Source: Nereocystis luetkeana
Taxonomy: Eukaryota > Sar > Phaeophyceae > Laminariales > Laminariaceae
Assembly: GCA_031213475.1 (NCBI GenBank)
Contig: JARUPZ010000017.1
Location: 496,001 to 560,000 of the forward strand
DNA: 64,000 nt
Direction of reading: 5' to 3'
Below, in pieces: positions 45,383 to 56,090 of the stretch. Position 1 is the first letter of the stretch, and every line of letters starts with the position of its first letter. The translations under genes were made by a program, and so were the position numbers. A model generated the notes under the pieces. It was not told the origin of the DNA and searched no databases. It worked only from the letters and a program-made list of their open reading frames with translations.

Positions 45383-45533
45383 GACGGCACCAGGTTTGCC
45401 ACTTGTTCCAGTATACCCTTTGCGTGCTTGCCCCCACTGAGGCCAGCGTGAGTGTCTCCACCAGTCTGTCCACCTCCTCGTCCTTCCCGCCCTCTCCAGT
45501 GTGTGTTTCTGCTCAATGGGGTTTGCGGGGTGT

Positions 45534-46187
45534 TCATGGTTCTACATTTCGTGTCATCGCTTCCCATATTATGTCATCTATGTATCCTGTGGGAAGTTTT
45601 GGCAGCAGAATAGTCTCGAAGAATGCACGGCCACCGTCACCTATATTATGCTCTCTCCATTGCCCTTGTACGCGTGTCTGCAACGTTTGCGCAGATTTCT
45701 GCTTTTCGCCATCTCGAGATGCCATCCGCTACTACGTTCTGCACGCCGGGAGTATGTTTTTTGTCATGACTACATCCGCTCGTAATTTCCAGTCTACCTA
45801 GAAGTCTCATAGCCTGTGAAGCTCGACGGTTATGCGACCCGCCACACCGATTAATCCATGATACGGCTGCTAGTCCCCCCTCAAGGGTACGGGGTCTCCT
45901 TGCATGTCTGGCCTGTCGTGCAGAATGACTTGAGTCACGTACGCCGTCATGACCATACCACCCAATTCAAGCAGGTTGATTGTGATTGCGTCCTCTCCTT
46001 TGGTCACCGTTTCATTCTTCAAGAGTCGCGACAGTACGGGGTTCAAGTCGGATCTCCAGTATACTTTTAGTTCTGGGCAAAAGCCCCCGACTGCAGTAAA
46101 GCTTGCGTCCGAGTAGTATCGTCGCGACGGTGATCGTTCTACGTGTGCATAAAATGGTGCGCCGAGAGACTCCCCGGCGCTAACCAC
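45534..46187 (-). pseudogene. DIRS RNase H domain, copy 3
   Basis: Minus strand: VSAGESLGAPFYAHVERSPS, YYSDASFTAVGGF, INLLELGGMVMTAYV, then after a stop/frame change ADGISRW-equivalent sequence (45725-45690) and GDGGRAFFETILLPKLPTGY. Directly upstream in element orientation is the LINE insertion that splits it from RT. Confidence 0.8.
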
Positions 46188-46238
46188 CTTCTGTTCGATT
46201 GCCCATTTCCAAAAGGAAATGCCATTGTGGAACTCCCA

Positions 46239-47785
46239 CTTTGCTAAGCTTCGAACGGCTCACCACCAAGTCCTGCTGCGAGTCATTGGCTTCCAGCGCC
46301 GACTTCATACTGACCATGCCACCCTCTCGTGTACGCGAAGGCCCTCAAGATGACACGTTGCGAGAGCATCGAAACGACCATTCGTAAACGGCGGCTCTTC
46401 TTTGCGGGGGGCGTGGCACGACAAAAAAAGGAGCGATTACCCAGTCGGGTAATGTTCGGGACGATAACTGGTGGGGAGAACCCGAGACCAGGCGGACAGT
46501 GTAAGACTTGGCATAGATGCATAGTCGAAGACCTTAGGGAGTTCCGAGCCACCGAAGGGTCAACGGAAGTTGCCACCTTGGTGTTTATTGTTGAGACCGC
46601 GTTGTGGTCCACTGCAGCCAAAAAGGCGGGGAAGTGGTACCGGGGGATCCTTGAAGCAGCCGAACGGTTCATGGTGAGGTGGCACGAGGCTGAGGCTGAG
46701 ATGAGTAGGCAGCGCCGCGCATCCACCGTGGATGGTGCCCAAGGGAACGGGGGGGGAGGGGGCAACAGGAGAAGTGGCAGAAAGCCCGACCGAGGGAATG
46801 CGGAGAGGGGGGGGAACAGGAGGGGTAGAAGGGAAACGGCGGTAGACGAAAGTAGGAAGGAGATGGCAGACAGGGTAGCAAGGCACCAAGTCGACTAGGA
46901 AGTAGAACATGACCATACTACTAGTGCTACCAACGGGGTGCAGCTGGTTCGAACGTGGTCTTCCCTTGTCTTCTCTTCTTGTTTTTGTTTTTTTCTTTCT
47001 TGCGCTGACTCCGTGATTTTCATATTATTTTTTTCTCTTCCTCTTCCTTTTCTGATTGATAAGCCGTACTGAAGGAGCCGTGTGGCGTGGTTGGAAGACG
47101 AACCTGCTCTGCTCGTTTCGTGTTGTCTGACGCCAAGGGGCTGGGCATAGTTGACGAACGCAGGGCGGAGACGGCAGTCTGGGTAGCAAGGCACCAGGCG
47201 GATTAGCAGGGAGAACCTGGCGATACTACTCGTACCACAAGCTGCTGCCGCCACCTGGAAGGTGCTTTGGGCTTTGGTCTGCCTGTTATTTCCCCTTTGT
47301 TATTTTTCCTTGTTACTTTTTTCCTTGGTTCTTTGTCTTACTCTGTTTACAAGCAGTGGTGTTTTTTTCTTATTTTATTTTATTTTTTATTTCTTTTCTC
47401 CAGCTCGTTCTTTTTCAAGTGTTGGCCACCTCGCCTGCGGGGGGGGGGCACGACAGATTGTTTCTCCTAGATCTTGTTTTAATTTTTTTCTTTTTCTCTT
47501 TTGTTTTGTCTACCTTGTTATTGTTTTCTCTTTGATTGTTTCTTTTCGTTTCACTATTTCATAGATTGCGTATGTCGTGCCTGTCGTATCTAGTATGATG
47601 ACATGGCTTTGCATTGCCCACTGCAGTGCACACTGCACACGTGGCAACGTAGTATCTCTGTGGCGTAGCTTTGTGACCACAGAACTTGTATCTCTTCTAG
47701 GATTGAAGAATCGGCACGGACACTGGTTGTGCTGGATGTCGACGGGTAGAAAGAACGGTTTAATGTGAAGAACACACACACACAC
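46239..47785 (+). mobile_element. 5'-truncated LINE inserted in DIRS copy 3
   Basis: The left junction is CCCA/CTTTGC and the right junction is CACACACAC/AGCCCAG. The uninterrupted DIRS sequence (copy 1 near 12870) joins these flanks. The insert starts inside the LINE coding region, continues through a pyrimidine-rich 3' region (46960-47560) and ends in an AC repeat, as expected for target-primed, 5'-truncated integration. A ~100-bp internal duplication (46855-46960 versus 47165-47260) lies in the 3' region. No clear target duplication. Confidence 0.75.
46242..46898 (+). pseudogene. LINE ORF2 C-terminal region
   Basis: Reads AKLRTAHHQVLLRVIGFQRR, then after a one-base shift YAKALKMTRCESIETTIRKR, RRLFFAGGVARQKKERLPSR, VMFGTITGGE, then a tail ending VARHQVD-stop. 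The ESIETT.RKRRL.FAG.VAR.....LP..VMFG pattern is the region after the RT domain in a LINE family known to me from stramenopile genomes. The related fragment at 58812-59950 carries the preceding RT part. The catalytic RT motifs are not in this copy. Confidence 0.75.
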
Positions 47786-47851
47786 AGCCCAGTCTCACTA
47801 CCCTCTTCGTCGATTTTTGGCTTTCGCGGCGTTTTGGAGATTCATCAGACG

Positions 47852-48619
47852 TCAAGGTTGCCAAGCATAATATCTACCGGCTCTGATTATGTAGGTGAGG
47901 TTCCAGAGTTTGCCTGCCATGCTTAGCGCATCTTGCGCACTTGCATGCGTTTTTCCCCCCGACCACTCCTGCTCGCGAAGGAGCCTAATTGCTTCTACCC
48001 GTTCCTTAGTCACGGAAATCCGCATCGTGTGGGTGTTGATTGTAAAACCCAGCGCATCTACGCTTGTGTTCCAATCAGTGCTCTTCTTTGGAGCGAGTAT
48101 AGGGGTTTCACCTTTCTCGCCTGGTTCGAATAATCTCACGTTATCTGAAGCGAGGGAAGCGGAAGCTATGAGGGCGATCTGATCTGCGGGATAAAGTCGC
48201 ACGCTGGCCATAGTCAAATCTGCTACCAACACGTCGTCTACCACATAGCAAACGTTCTGCGCCTGGTGCGGTGATACCCCGACATTCCTGAAGGCGTCTG
48301 CTACGTCTGCTTTGTCCAAAAGGATACAAAGGTGAGGGAACCTTATTTGGAGGTCGGTAAGCGCGTTTAAAAGCGAAGGGAGTGCGTCAGCACAGAAGCA
48401 TTTCGGCACGTCTTCCATTTGCGTGTCTTCATTTAGCCCTCCCTTCTCGCCTCTCGCCGCGTCGACATCAAGCGAGTAGTCGTTAATTATTCTGACTTTG
48501 TGCGTAACAACGGCACCGAGTGGTGCCACACGTAGTCCTTTAAGCGCGGCAGCTGACCTCTGTTGAACACTATTAATAGAGCGCGATTGCGTCGTACATC
48601 TTCGTACAATTTTTCCCAA
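47852..48619 (-). pseudogene. DIRS reverse transcriptase, copy 3 (motifs B and C deleted)
   Basis: An open frame of 255 codons: GLRVAPLGAVVTHKVRIIND, then motif A KADVADAFRNVGVSPHQAQN and CYVVDDVLVADL, which jumps directly to TMASVRLYPADQ. Copy 1 shows ~90 codons between these points, including motif B and YVDG/YVDD, so the palm core is deleted although the frame stays open. The downstream thumb-like part (KKSTDWNT, ISVTKERVEAIRLL) matches copy 1. Confidence 0.82.
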
Positions 48620-49016
48620 CCTAGGTCCATATGTTCAAAGACTGTGCTGTGGTTACCATACCGAATTGCTCCTGAAGGTTCGAGGTTCGTGACTGCCGTC
48701 TTCACCGGCACGCCCTTCTTCATGATGTATATGACTTCTGTTATTGCGGGGAAACCTTTAACCCGCCCAAAGTAGTGTTCGACGTGATCGACGGCCAACG
48801 GAGGTGCCACCAGAGTGCCTCCAAGCCCAACCGCCACATCTCCCACTTTACCAGCGCATACATGTAAAAGTTCCGTGCCTGTCTCTGCCATCTCTCGTAT
48901 GATGTTTTTCTTGGGGTTTTAGTTCGCGGGTTTTGTCGGTCATTTGTTTGTTTCCATTTTTCGTTCAGTTCAGCGATTTTTTCCTGTCTAGTTAGCTTGC
49001 TTGTCTGTCCTTTCAC
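48487..49016 (-). pseudogene. DIRS ORF region between gag and RT, copy 3
   Basis: Two overlapping minus-strand frames (49016-48741 and 48891-48487) read KLTRQEKIAELNEKWKQ, ELLHVCAGKVGDVAVGLGG, VDHVEHYFGRVKGFPAI and LEPSGAIRYGNHSTVFEHMD, the last leading into the RT. It probably represents the N-terminal extension of the RT polyprotein. It is not recognised as a separate domain; frameshifts break it. Confidence 0.55.
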
Positions 49017-49026
49017 CTGGTACGGT

Positions 49027-49970
49027 ACAACTCCATATGAAGGTGCTACTTATCGTATCGACCCTTGTACGTATTTTCCTTTCGACAAACTGACCTGTGC
49101 CCAAGTCGTCTCCCCTGGACTAAGCTGGCAAATCACAGTATTGTTGTCTAGACTTACTCTTGTTCTGCGACTCGGTACTCTGTCTAGCGATTTTCTTTTC
49201 TTTTACGGACTTGCCCTGACTCGAGGTCAGCGCGATCAGGACATCATCATTCTGTCTAGAATTGTTGATATTCTGATCAAAGTAACTCTGTCTAGAGCTA
49301 CTGCTATTTTCTTCCGTCTCGGTTGTGCCCTGTGCCCAAGGGGTCTCCCCTGGGCTACGGGCTGGCAGCCCAACAAAATTATGTCCAGAATTGCTGTTGT
49401 TCTGCGACCCACTCTGTCTAGAGATTTTCTTTTCTTTTACGGGCTTGCCCTGACTCGACGTCAGGGCGATCAGGACATCATCATTCTGTCTAGAACAGTT
49501 AATGTTCAGATCAAAATAACTCTGTATAGAGCTACTGCTATTTTTTTCCGTCTCAGTTGTGCCCTGTGCCCAAGGGGTCTCCCCTGGACTACGGGCTGGC
49601 AAATCAACAAAGTCCTGTCTAGGATGGCTGATGTTCTGCGACTCACTCTGTCCAGAGATTTCCTTTTCTTTTTCGGGCTTGCCCTGACTCGAGGTCACCG
49701 CGATCAGGACATCATCATTCTGTCTAGAACTGTTGATGTTCTGATCCAAGAAACTCTGTCTAGAGCTACTGCTTTTTTCTCCAGTCTCGCGTGTCCCCTG
49801 TACCCAAGGGGTCTCCACTGGGCTAAGGGCTGGCAACTCAACATAATTATGTCTAGTAGTACTGTTGTTCTGTGGCTCATCCTTCTGTCTAGAGTTGTTT
49901 TCCCTTTCCCGACATTGCCCAGCACCCTCAAGGGCCCCCCCGGTTTGGGGGCGAGCCGGAGACACTCATT
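49027..49970 (-). repeat. 234-bp tandem repeat (~4 units)
   Basis: The word CATCATTCTGTCTAGA ends at 49260, 49494 and 49728, an exact 234-bp period (a multiple of three), with decayed units on either side. Confidence 0.9.
49120..49965 (-). pseudogene. DIRS gag C-terminal region with 78-residue tandem repeats
   Basis: An open frame of 281 codons made of about 3.5 copies of a 78-residue unit: SPGETPWAQGTTETE, NSSSS.QS..D.NIN, SRQNDDVLIALTSSQGKP, KEKKISRQS.SQN. Rich in S, Q and N and probably disordered. It lies between the zinc-finger gag part and RT of the same DIRS element and is separated from the former only by element B and a frameshift in a G/C homopolymer near 49940. Unit number may vary between copies in the genome. 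Confidence 0.6.
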
Positions 49971-50089
49971 CTGACTAAAAATACTGTTGTTGTCATTATG
50001 CTCACAGTACATGTTGACACCTTTTCAGCTTTCTCACGCGCGCGCACAGTCCGTTTTAATTTTACGACTTTCCTAGACGTTCTGTTGTC

Positions 50090-50345
50090 AGTGGTCGTCA
50101 GGGGACGTCCGAGGGACATCCCTGGGTTTCCTATAGAGATATAGATCTTGGGGTGTAACGGATGTTGGGTGCTTGTTGCTGGGAAACTTTGCCCACTTGT
50201 GTATGTCTCTCTCTTGTCTCTGTGTTTTGTCTTCTAATAAACTTATGCACTTCTTCCTTCGCGTCGACTAGGGTGGCTGACTCGCTCGAGTGGTACAGCT
50301 ATATGCTGGCCTCGAGCTGAGCTTGGTCATCCGAGGTGTACCATA
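50090..50345 (+). repeat. 5' LTR of element B copy 2
   Basis: First base is A (other copies start TG). Contains CTAATAAACTTATGCAC (near 50235) as polyadenylation-type signal and ends GTACCATA. Confidence 0.9.
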
Positions 50346-51048
50346 ATACTGCAGTATTCGAGGGTAGGCCGGTTGTCGCAGGGGAAATTTCGAGTTGAGG
50401 GTTAGGTGTGGATATCTTTCGGTCAGGTATCAATCGTGTGGGCCTATTGACGTCTTGGGTATTGGTATTTTGATACATTTTTCGGGTCTTCTTCGGGTTT
50501 TAGGTCTATCATCGGGTTCGGAATTTTCTACTTCGGTCAGGTGGTGTTCAAGGTTTTGGGTGGAATTCGGGTGGAGCTCTATTCTTCAGGTAAGTCTATT
50601 AATATATTTCCTTGCTGCTACAAATTTTCAAAATATTCGTATATCTACAATAAAGGTCGGTTGAGCCAATATCGCCTTCTTCGTGATCTTTGGCTACATT
50701 CGGGTGCGAGGTGTCTGTCATCGGGACGAATGGTGGACGGTCAGGGCGATCGACTGTTCGAGTGGAGCAGCAGCAAGCGGTTGGAGCAGCATCTGTGGTT
50801 GGAGCATCATTTTTTTGGATACGAGTACGAGGTACGAGTACATCAAACACCAAGTTTTGTCTACGGGTAGTACGAGCACAGCAATATTTGTCAATAAAAT
50901 ATCTCTTGACAGATCCCAGTGGGTGGAAAATTATCGACAGGACCTTTTAGGAGAAATGAACAATATCTTCGTGTGTTGGTGCACAAAGCGGTGAGACTCT
51001 TTTTTTCGTATATTTCGCATTCGGATTCCTAGCTAGGCGGACTAGGAT

Positions 51049-51696
51049 ATGGAACGCTGGCAAGGTTCGGTCGGTCGGTCGTTTGGTCCAGGCCAAGGTC
51101 GAGGGGCTGGTGGTGCGTCACGAGGTACTCATTGGTACGAGCACGAGTCTGGAGCTTCATCGATTCCTCGTAAAGATTCAGAGGGTCGTCGTTTTTTCGA
51201 CGTAAATAATGCCGTTTCAATGTGTGACCGCGAAACATGATTTCGACTACCGCGAAACAAACGATTTCGACTGCAAGTACGACGCAATTAGGACAGTCGT
51301 GGTAAGTGGCCTTTCTTCCCGAAGCAGAAAACTGCCCAAACCTATTGGTGGTCAGGTGGACGACATCCGTGTGTTGCTCGATTGATTTGCGAAGCTGGAT
51401 GACATGAGAGAATATTACATTCGAGATCTGATTCCAGTTTTCTGCTGCAACGGCTATGCATGGCGGCAGGCTATACTGGTGATACTTCTTGTATATCCAA
51501 TGGTGACCTGCTGGACTGCCTGCATGCTAAAAGGCATATCATAAGCGCAAGCTAGATGCTATCTCTGCGGAAGAACCGCTTAGCTCAATTGCTCTATCGG
51601 TTGATCGTGCGACTAACGGTGCTGGTATGCCGCGATTTGTTGAGACGCTATTTGACGATACGTGCAAGTTCGTTGCCGAGGTTGGAATACCAGGTA
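51049..51696 (+). pseudogene. Element B gag-like frame, copy 2
   Basis: Starts MERWQGSVGRSFGPGQGRG, a glycine/arginine-rich N-terminus, then HWYEHESGASSIPRKDSEG and RRFFDVNNAV, stopping at TGA (51238-51240) where copy 1 stays open. Later parts match copy 1 (SNGDLLDCLHA, FVETLFDDTCKFVAEVGIPG) and end at CCAG/GTAAGT (51690-51698), a perfect splice-donor word present in both copies. Product unknown; the RNA-binding look of the N-terminus fits a gag-like role. Confidence 0.45.
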
Positions 51697-52134
51697 AGTG
51701 ATTTTTTCATGGTTGGAGGAGATTTTCGAGGCGCCTGGAAATCAGCGCCAGCACAACTTTTCACGAGGATAGTCTTGGATGCGATATCACCTGAAGTCTT
51801 CAGGCAAGCATGCACTTCACAGTTTCTTGTGAACGACGAGCTATATTCTCAACCAGTGGATTTATTTTTGATGGTTGAAAGAGAAGCAAAGGAGTCGCCG
51901 AGAACACACCGGTTGCTGGTACATGCGTCTATGTCTACGAACTACCATGTTTACCACTATTCTGTGAGTGAGCGTCAGGCCAGCCAAGGAGAGCAGGGAG
52001 TTGGAGGCGAGCGTTTTTATTCTATGTGGTATATCTATCTTGCTTCCGCACGCGATGCTAGTTCCGGATCCGTGGGTTCTCCTGTGGGAAGTTTCAAATC
52101 TCAGGGTGTCAGCTAACACCGAAATCCTAGTCCT

Positions 52135-53158
52135 TTGTGTGCTACCAGCGACATTTTTGCTAGATCTGAATATTCTCATAGGTCAGGCGACACGCCAAGC
52201 GGTGCTACTGTGTTGCATCCTTTCAGCAGAGATACAGGGCTGTGTTCGGCTGTTCCTTCAAACACCAACGTATCACCTATGACGACACCTAATTATGCCA
52301 TAATGGTGGAGGAGCGAGGGGCTTCAACAGCGACGACTAATACTGCTGCCATTCCCGATATATCTACTGGTAGTGGGGGAGCGTCTTTGTCTGGACTTCG
52401 GAGCCATCAGCATCGATCTTGTGGGGCTGGTTCCATCCACGGTTCAATTAATGCCGTGCGTTGCATTACGAATCCATCTGATGCTTTTCATCCCGCTGCA
52501 GTGATACATTTTTATGAGGAGACCGCAACGGGGGGCGTGGGTGTTTGTGAGGGTTCCCAGAACGATGTGAATGAACCTGTGGTCGTTCCTTCAGCTGAAC
52601 CGGTGTCCGCTTCTAAGGAGCTGTCACAGGAGGATATGGGAGTCTCTGAAATGTCGGAGATTGATATACCAACGGGAGACGTGGGTGTTTGTGAGGACTC
52701 CGAGATTGATGTGAAAGAACCTGTCGTCGTTCCTTTTACTGAAGCGGTGACTGCTTCTAAGGAGCTCTTACAAAAGGGATGTGGGTGTCTGTGAAATGTT
52801 GAAGATTGGTATACCTGTTGTTGAACTTGAAGGCTCTGACTCATTAAGGGGCACTCCTGAACAAGAAGCTGCGTCCTCTAAACCCACTATTTTGCTTATG
52901 GATACTGAACCGGACATTGTTGTGGTATCGCCCGAGGTCGAGCTTGTGGACGATGTTGTTCAAATTCGTGTTGGGCCAGAGAAATGTACTGATAACGCAG
53001 GAGGTTTTGAGGGCAAAGGAATCGAGGGCAGAACGCATCATGTCAGCGAAGAAGTGTATGTCGACGATCAAATCGGTTCTTGTGCTGGGATAAAGGTTAT
53101 GGGTGAATCAACTGCAGAGTGTCCGGTCGTGTTTGCTTGCCTGGAGTCGAAAAAATAA
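52135..53158 (+). pseudogene. Element B acidic repeat protein, copy 2 (frameshifted)
   Basis: The first frame (52135-52794) has a serine-rich N-terminal part (GGASLSGLRSHQHRSCGAG) and two acidic units (VNEPVVVPSAEPVSASKELS, SEIDIPTGDVGVCEDSEID). A base shift near 52775 leads to the second frame (52781-53158) with LMDTEPDIVVVSPEVELVDD and HHVSEEVYVDDQIG, matching copy 1. Together with copy 1 this shows a shared, once-coding frame in an element that has no pol. Confidence 0.5.
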
Positions 53159-53660
53159 CCTCTGAACCTGGGCCTTCTACTAGCTGCTCCTGACTGATGG
53201 CTTTAGATCGCAACAGAATGGAGCTGGTAGATTGCTTCACTTCTGAGTACTGTTCCTTGTATAATATGTATGTGTGTATGCGCGTGTGGTAACTGGTATG
53301 TTTCTGACTTGTCTCTCAGAAAATTAAAATCTGGCACGACGGCAAAATCAGGAGGTATGGGACGACGTCGTTAAATATTGCTGTGTAGGTTTTCACGTGA
53401 AGTTGGCTACAGTTTGTTCAAATTTGCACTGTTTCTCGTCTGAGTTAAATTAAATCCAGCGGTGGTGATGGATACCACTGTATTGTGGTTGAATGCTATA
53501 TGGTAAGGGTTTCGACGAAACGGACTATGTTAACTAGTGATTTCTTCGTTCTTCTTCTTCGATTTGTGTTTTTTTAATGATCTCCCCGGCTGTCCCTGTC
53601 TTCATTTTTTATCGTTTCCCCAAGTTCCTTTGGGCCTATGGGTTCGCTCTGGGGGGGGGC

Positions 53661-53916
53661 TGTGGTCGTCAGGGGACATCCGGTGGACATCCCCGGGTTT
53701 CCTATAGAGATATGGAGTTGGGGTGTAACGGATGTTGCGTTCTTGTTCCTGGGAAACGTTGCCCACTTGTGTGTGTCTCTCATCTTGTCTCTGTGTTTTG
53801 TCTTCTAATAAACTTATGCACCTATTACTTCGCGTCGACTAGGGTGGCTGACTCGCTTGAGTGGTACAGCTATATGCTGGCCTCGAGCTGAGCTTGGTCA
53901 TCCGAGGCGTACCATA
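53661..53916 (+). repeat. 3' LTR of element B copy 2
   Basis: TGTGGTCGTCAGGGGACATCC...GTACCATA, then TGTC (53917-53920). Same length as the 5' LTR, with a few base differences. Confidence 0.9.
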
Positions 53917-53920
53917 TGTC

Positions 53921-54745
53921 TTTACACTCGCTATCAGCTTCTGGGTTTAGTGCGGCGCGTTTTGTCATCATCTTACCGCCACGTGTCGATTCTACACATT
54001 CAACGTCACAACCCTCACCAACCAACAAGTCTTGCGGCACCGACCCAGGTTGAGGTGCCTCCGGTAGTCCCACCGACTTACGGCTGTCCACGAACGTCGA
54101 AATTCCGACCTCCGCCCCGCACCCCCCGTTGTCCGGCCCCGCCTCCGGGCGAGGCCCGCCCTGCCAATTCCCACCCGCTCCTCTCCCCCCCCCCGCCCCG
54201 TGCCGACCTTGCCCTCCGCTCGCCCTCCCCTGCTGCCCGTGCGAGAAGCTGAACCTTGCGACCCCCGCTGGAGGGGCCGTCCGAGTCTGTGGCTGCTGCT
54301 GCTGCTGCTGATGCTGCTGATGTTGCTGCTGCTGAGGTTGCTGTTGCTGCTGGGGCTGTTGCTGCAGGTACTGTTGCGGCGGTGGCGTTGGTGGTACAGG
54401 CAGTCCTGGGGCTGCCGTCCAGTCTACCGCAAAAAGACCGTGCGAGTACGAGCAGTTGTTGCGGGTGCATGGTTGCCTCCGCCAAGCGAAGAGGCACGCT
54501 CCCTTCGGCGTGCGTTCCCGCTGCAAACCTGACACGAAAGACCACGCCCGAGCTGCGTCATCCGTTCGAGAACGCGCAGCCGGAGGGTGCGCTCCAACTG
54601 CGTTCGCCTTCCTTTTGAGAGGTTTCGATGCTGTCGTTCCTCCGCCAAGCCTGGGCACTTCGAGTGCGATGTCCATCCGACCCAGCAAGCTGCAGCTCCC
54701 CCGCGAAGATAGCTCGCGCAGCAGGGTGAAGGCTGGCGGTGTCAA
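53921..54745 (-). pseudogene. DIRS gag: CCCH zinc finger and polyglutamine region
   Basis: Minus strand: TPPAFTLLRELSSRGSCSLL, a basic stretch, then C-x8-C-x4-C-x3-H (ACLFAWRRQPCTRNNCSYSH), close to the CCCH zinc-finger pattern of RNA-binding proteins, then glutamine runs (coded by the CTG-rich stretch 54290-54380) and a G/R-rich segment. The frame is cut at 53921 by element B and continues at 50085 (NRTSRKVVKLKRTVRAREKA). I infer a nucleic-acid-binding gag. A frame running a few codons into the LTR is an artefact. Confidence 0.7.
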
Positions 54746-54790
54746 CGCTGCACACGTTCCTTCGGGAGGGGCGGCGTTGGCAAACTGCCG

Positions 54791-55000
54791 TTATACGGGG
54801 GCCGCATTGTCAAGGAGCAGTGCGAAGAAGTCATTGATGTCACGGTTAGCGGCGAAAATGACGCGACCCCGCACAGCCTGCTGCTTCGGCGGAAGCGAGT
54901 TGAAGTGCTTATTCATGTACGCGGTGAGGGTCTTGGCCATGGTCTGAAACTCCTCGATCAGCCAATCCCTCCTGCCCTGCGACATGCCACCTGTTGACAC
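54791..55000 (-). pseudogene. DIRS gag: helical middle region
   Basis: MSQGRRDWLIEEFQTMAKTL, TAYMNKHFNSLPPKQQ, IFAANRDINDFFALLLDNAA then a stop (54791-54793). Together with 55123-56079 and 53921-54745 it forms one decayed gag gene; the intervening bases (55001-55122) read DIDAFSPPVEQGTLAVF with one stop. Predicted helical, possibly the capsid-like part, but no family was recognised. Confidence 0.6.
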
Positions 55001-55122
55001 TGCGTCCCACTGTTGGAGGACCTTAACGAGGACATTGACGAACGTCTAGAAATGAACCTCCGGCGTACGGAACACTGCCAAGGTTCCCTGCTCCACCGGG
55101 GGCGAAAAGGCGTCGATATCCA

Positions 55123-56079
55123 TTAGGCTAACGGGGGGGTGATCAAGCCGAAAAGGCGCTGGCTGGGATCAGCGATGTACCTGATCGTATGGGCGAAATC
55201 ACCTGTCAACATTGAGGGAACAAACAGAACACCGCGCAGCACATATATCGATGCTGCTCCTACTTTTTGCCACATCCTGATGCTCCGCTTTGCGGAATCT
55301 GCGGCCATGGTGCGCGCTTCGATGCTCACCGCGTGCTCCATACCACCCAAAAGGCTCGCCGCTCCGCCCCATGTCTGCACCGCTTGTCCTCCCGGCCACC
55401 ACTGCCCCGGGTACTGCATGCTCGGAGGGTGGAAACATTGCGCGTGTGGTGCGGCATGCAAGTACGGCTGCGGATGCTGCGCCTGCAACTGCTGCTGCTG
55501 CTGCTGTTGCTGCGGCCAGTACGCGAGGGGAGGGACTGCCGGGTGCGATTGCTGTAGTTGTTGCGGGGGCGGCGGCGGGGGTGCTGGATGCGGCTGCTGC
55601 TCTTGCTGTTCCTGCGGCAGATGTCCCATCGGCAGGGCGGGAAGCTCGAACGGCTGTGGTTGTAAGTGTTGCTGCTGTTGTTGATGCTGACCTTGCTGAT
55701 GTTGCTGCTGCTGGTGCAGCTGCTGCGACGGTGCTTCTTGCTGTTGTTGCTGCTGCGGCGGTGACTGCTGTTGGTGCTGCTGCTGTTGCGGCTGCTGCCG
55801 TTGCTGCTGCTGCTGCTGAGCTTGGGGTTGGTCTTGCGGGCTCGGCTGAAGGCGTTTGTTCAGAAGATTTAGAGCTTCCAGCAGCAGTTCCTGCAGAGTT
55901 GACTCTACATTCGCTCCCGCCCCACTTCTGGCGCCTCCCGCCCCGCTTCCGGCGCCTCCCTCTCCAGCCTCGCCTCTGGTGACATCACCCCTTCCGCCCT
56001 CGTCACTGGCGGCGTCTGCGTCGTTTCTGGTTGTCACTGCTGCGCCATACATCGTGCGACGTTTTCCGTTGTTCGTCAT
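55123..56079 (-). pseudogene. DIRS gag: N-terminal polyglutamine region
   Basis: The start is chosen at MTNNGKRRTMYGAAV (ATG 56079-56077), just inside the terminal block; the open frame extends upstream but through terminal-repeat sequence. A G/A/E-rich segment is followed by ESTLQELLLEALNLLNKRLQ (helical) and long glutamine/proline tracts from CAG-type repeats (55480-55830), then VQTWGGAASLLGGMEHAVSI, RSIRMWQKVGAASIYVL and FAHTIRYIADPSQRLFGL. A seven-base homopolymer near 55130 shifts the frame into a stop. A polyQ gag is unusual among DIRS elements I know of. Confidence 0.65.
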
Positions 56080-56090
56080 CCTGCGCAGAC

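Larger units (their letters stand above)
50090..53916 (+). mobile_element. LTR element B, copy 2 (complete, 3827 bp)
   Basis: LTRs of 256 bp each (50090-50345 and 53661-53916). TGTC is duplicated at 50086-50089 and 53917-53920 within the DIRS gag gene, and removing the element restores the gag frame (ECKD joins NRTSRK). The leader begins with the palindrome ATACTGCAGTAT instead of a TGG-type primer site. A G9C tract precedes the 3' LTR. Inside are a gag-like start (51049), a conserved GTAAGT (51694) and an acidic repeat protein, but no pol. Confidence 0.92.

Noticed and set aside
46961..47560. 100-codon hydrophobic membrane protein (47262-47564)
   Set aside because: A T-rich LINE 3' region translates to Phe/Leu runs; no conservation or start signal.
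54200..55840. Host polyglutamine transcription-factor-like genes
   Set aside because: The frames lie between a DIRS terminal block and DIRS RT on the same strand and join across a transposon insertion, so they are DIRS gag. The opposite-strand poly-Leu, poly-Ala and poly-Cys frames are CAG/CTG shadows.
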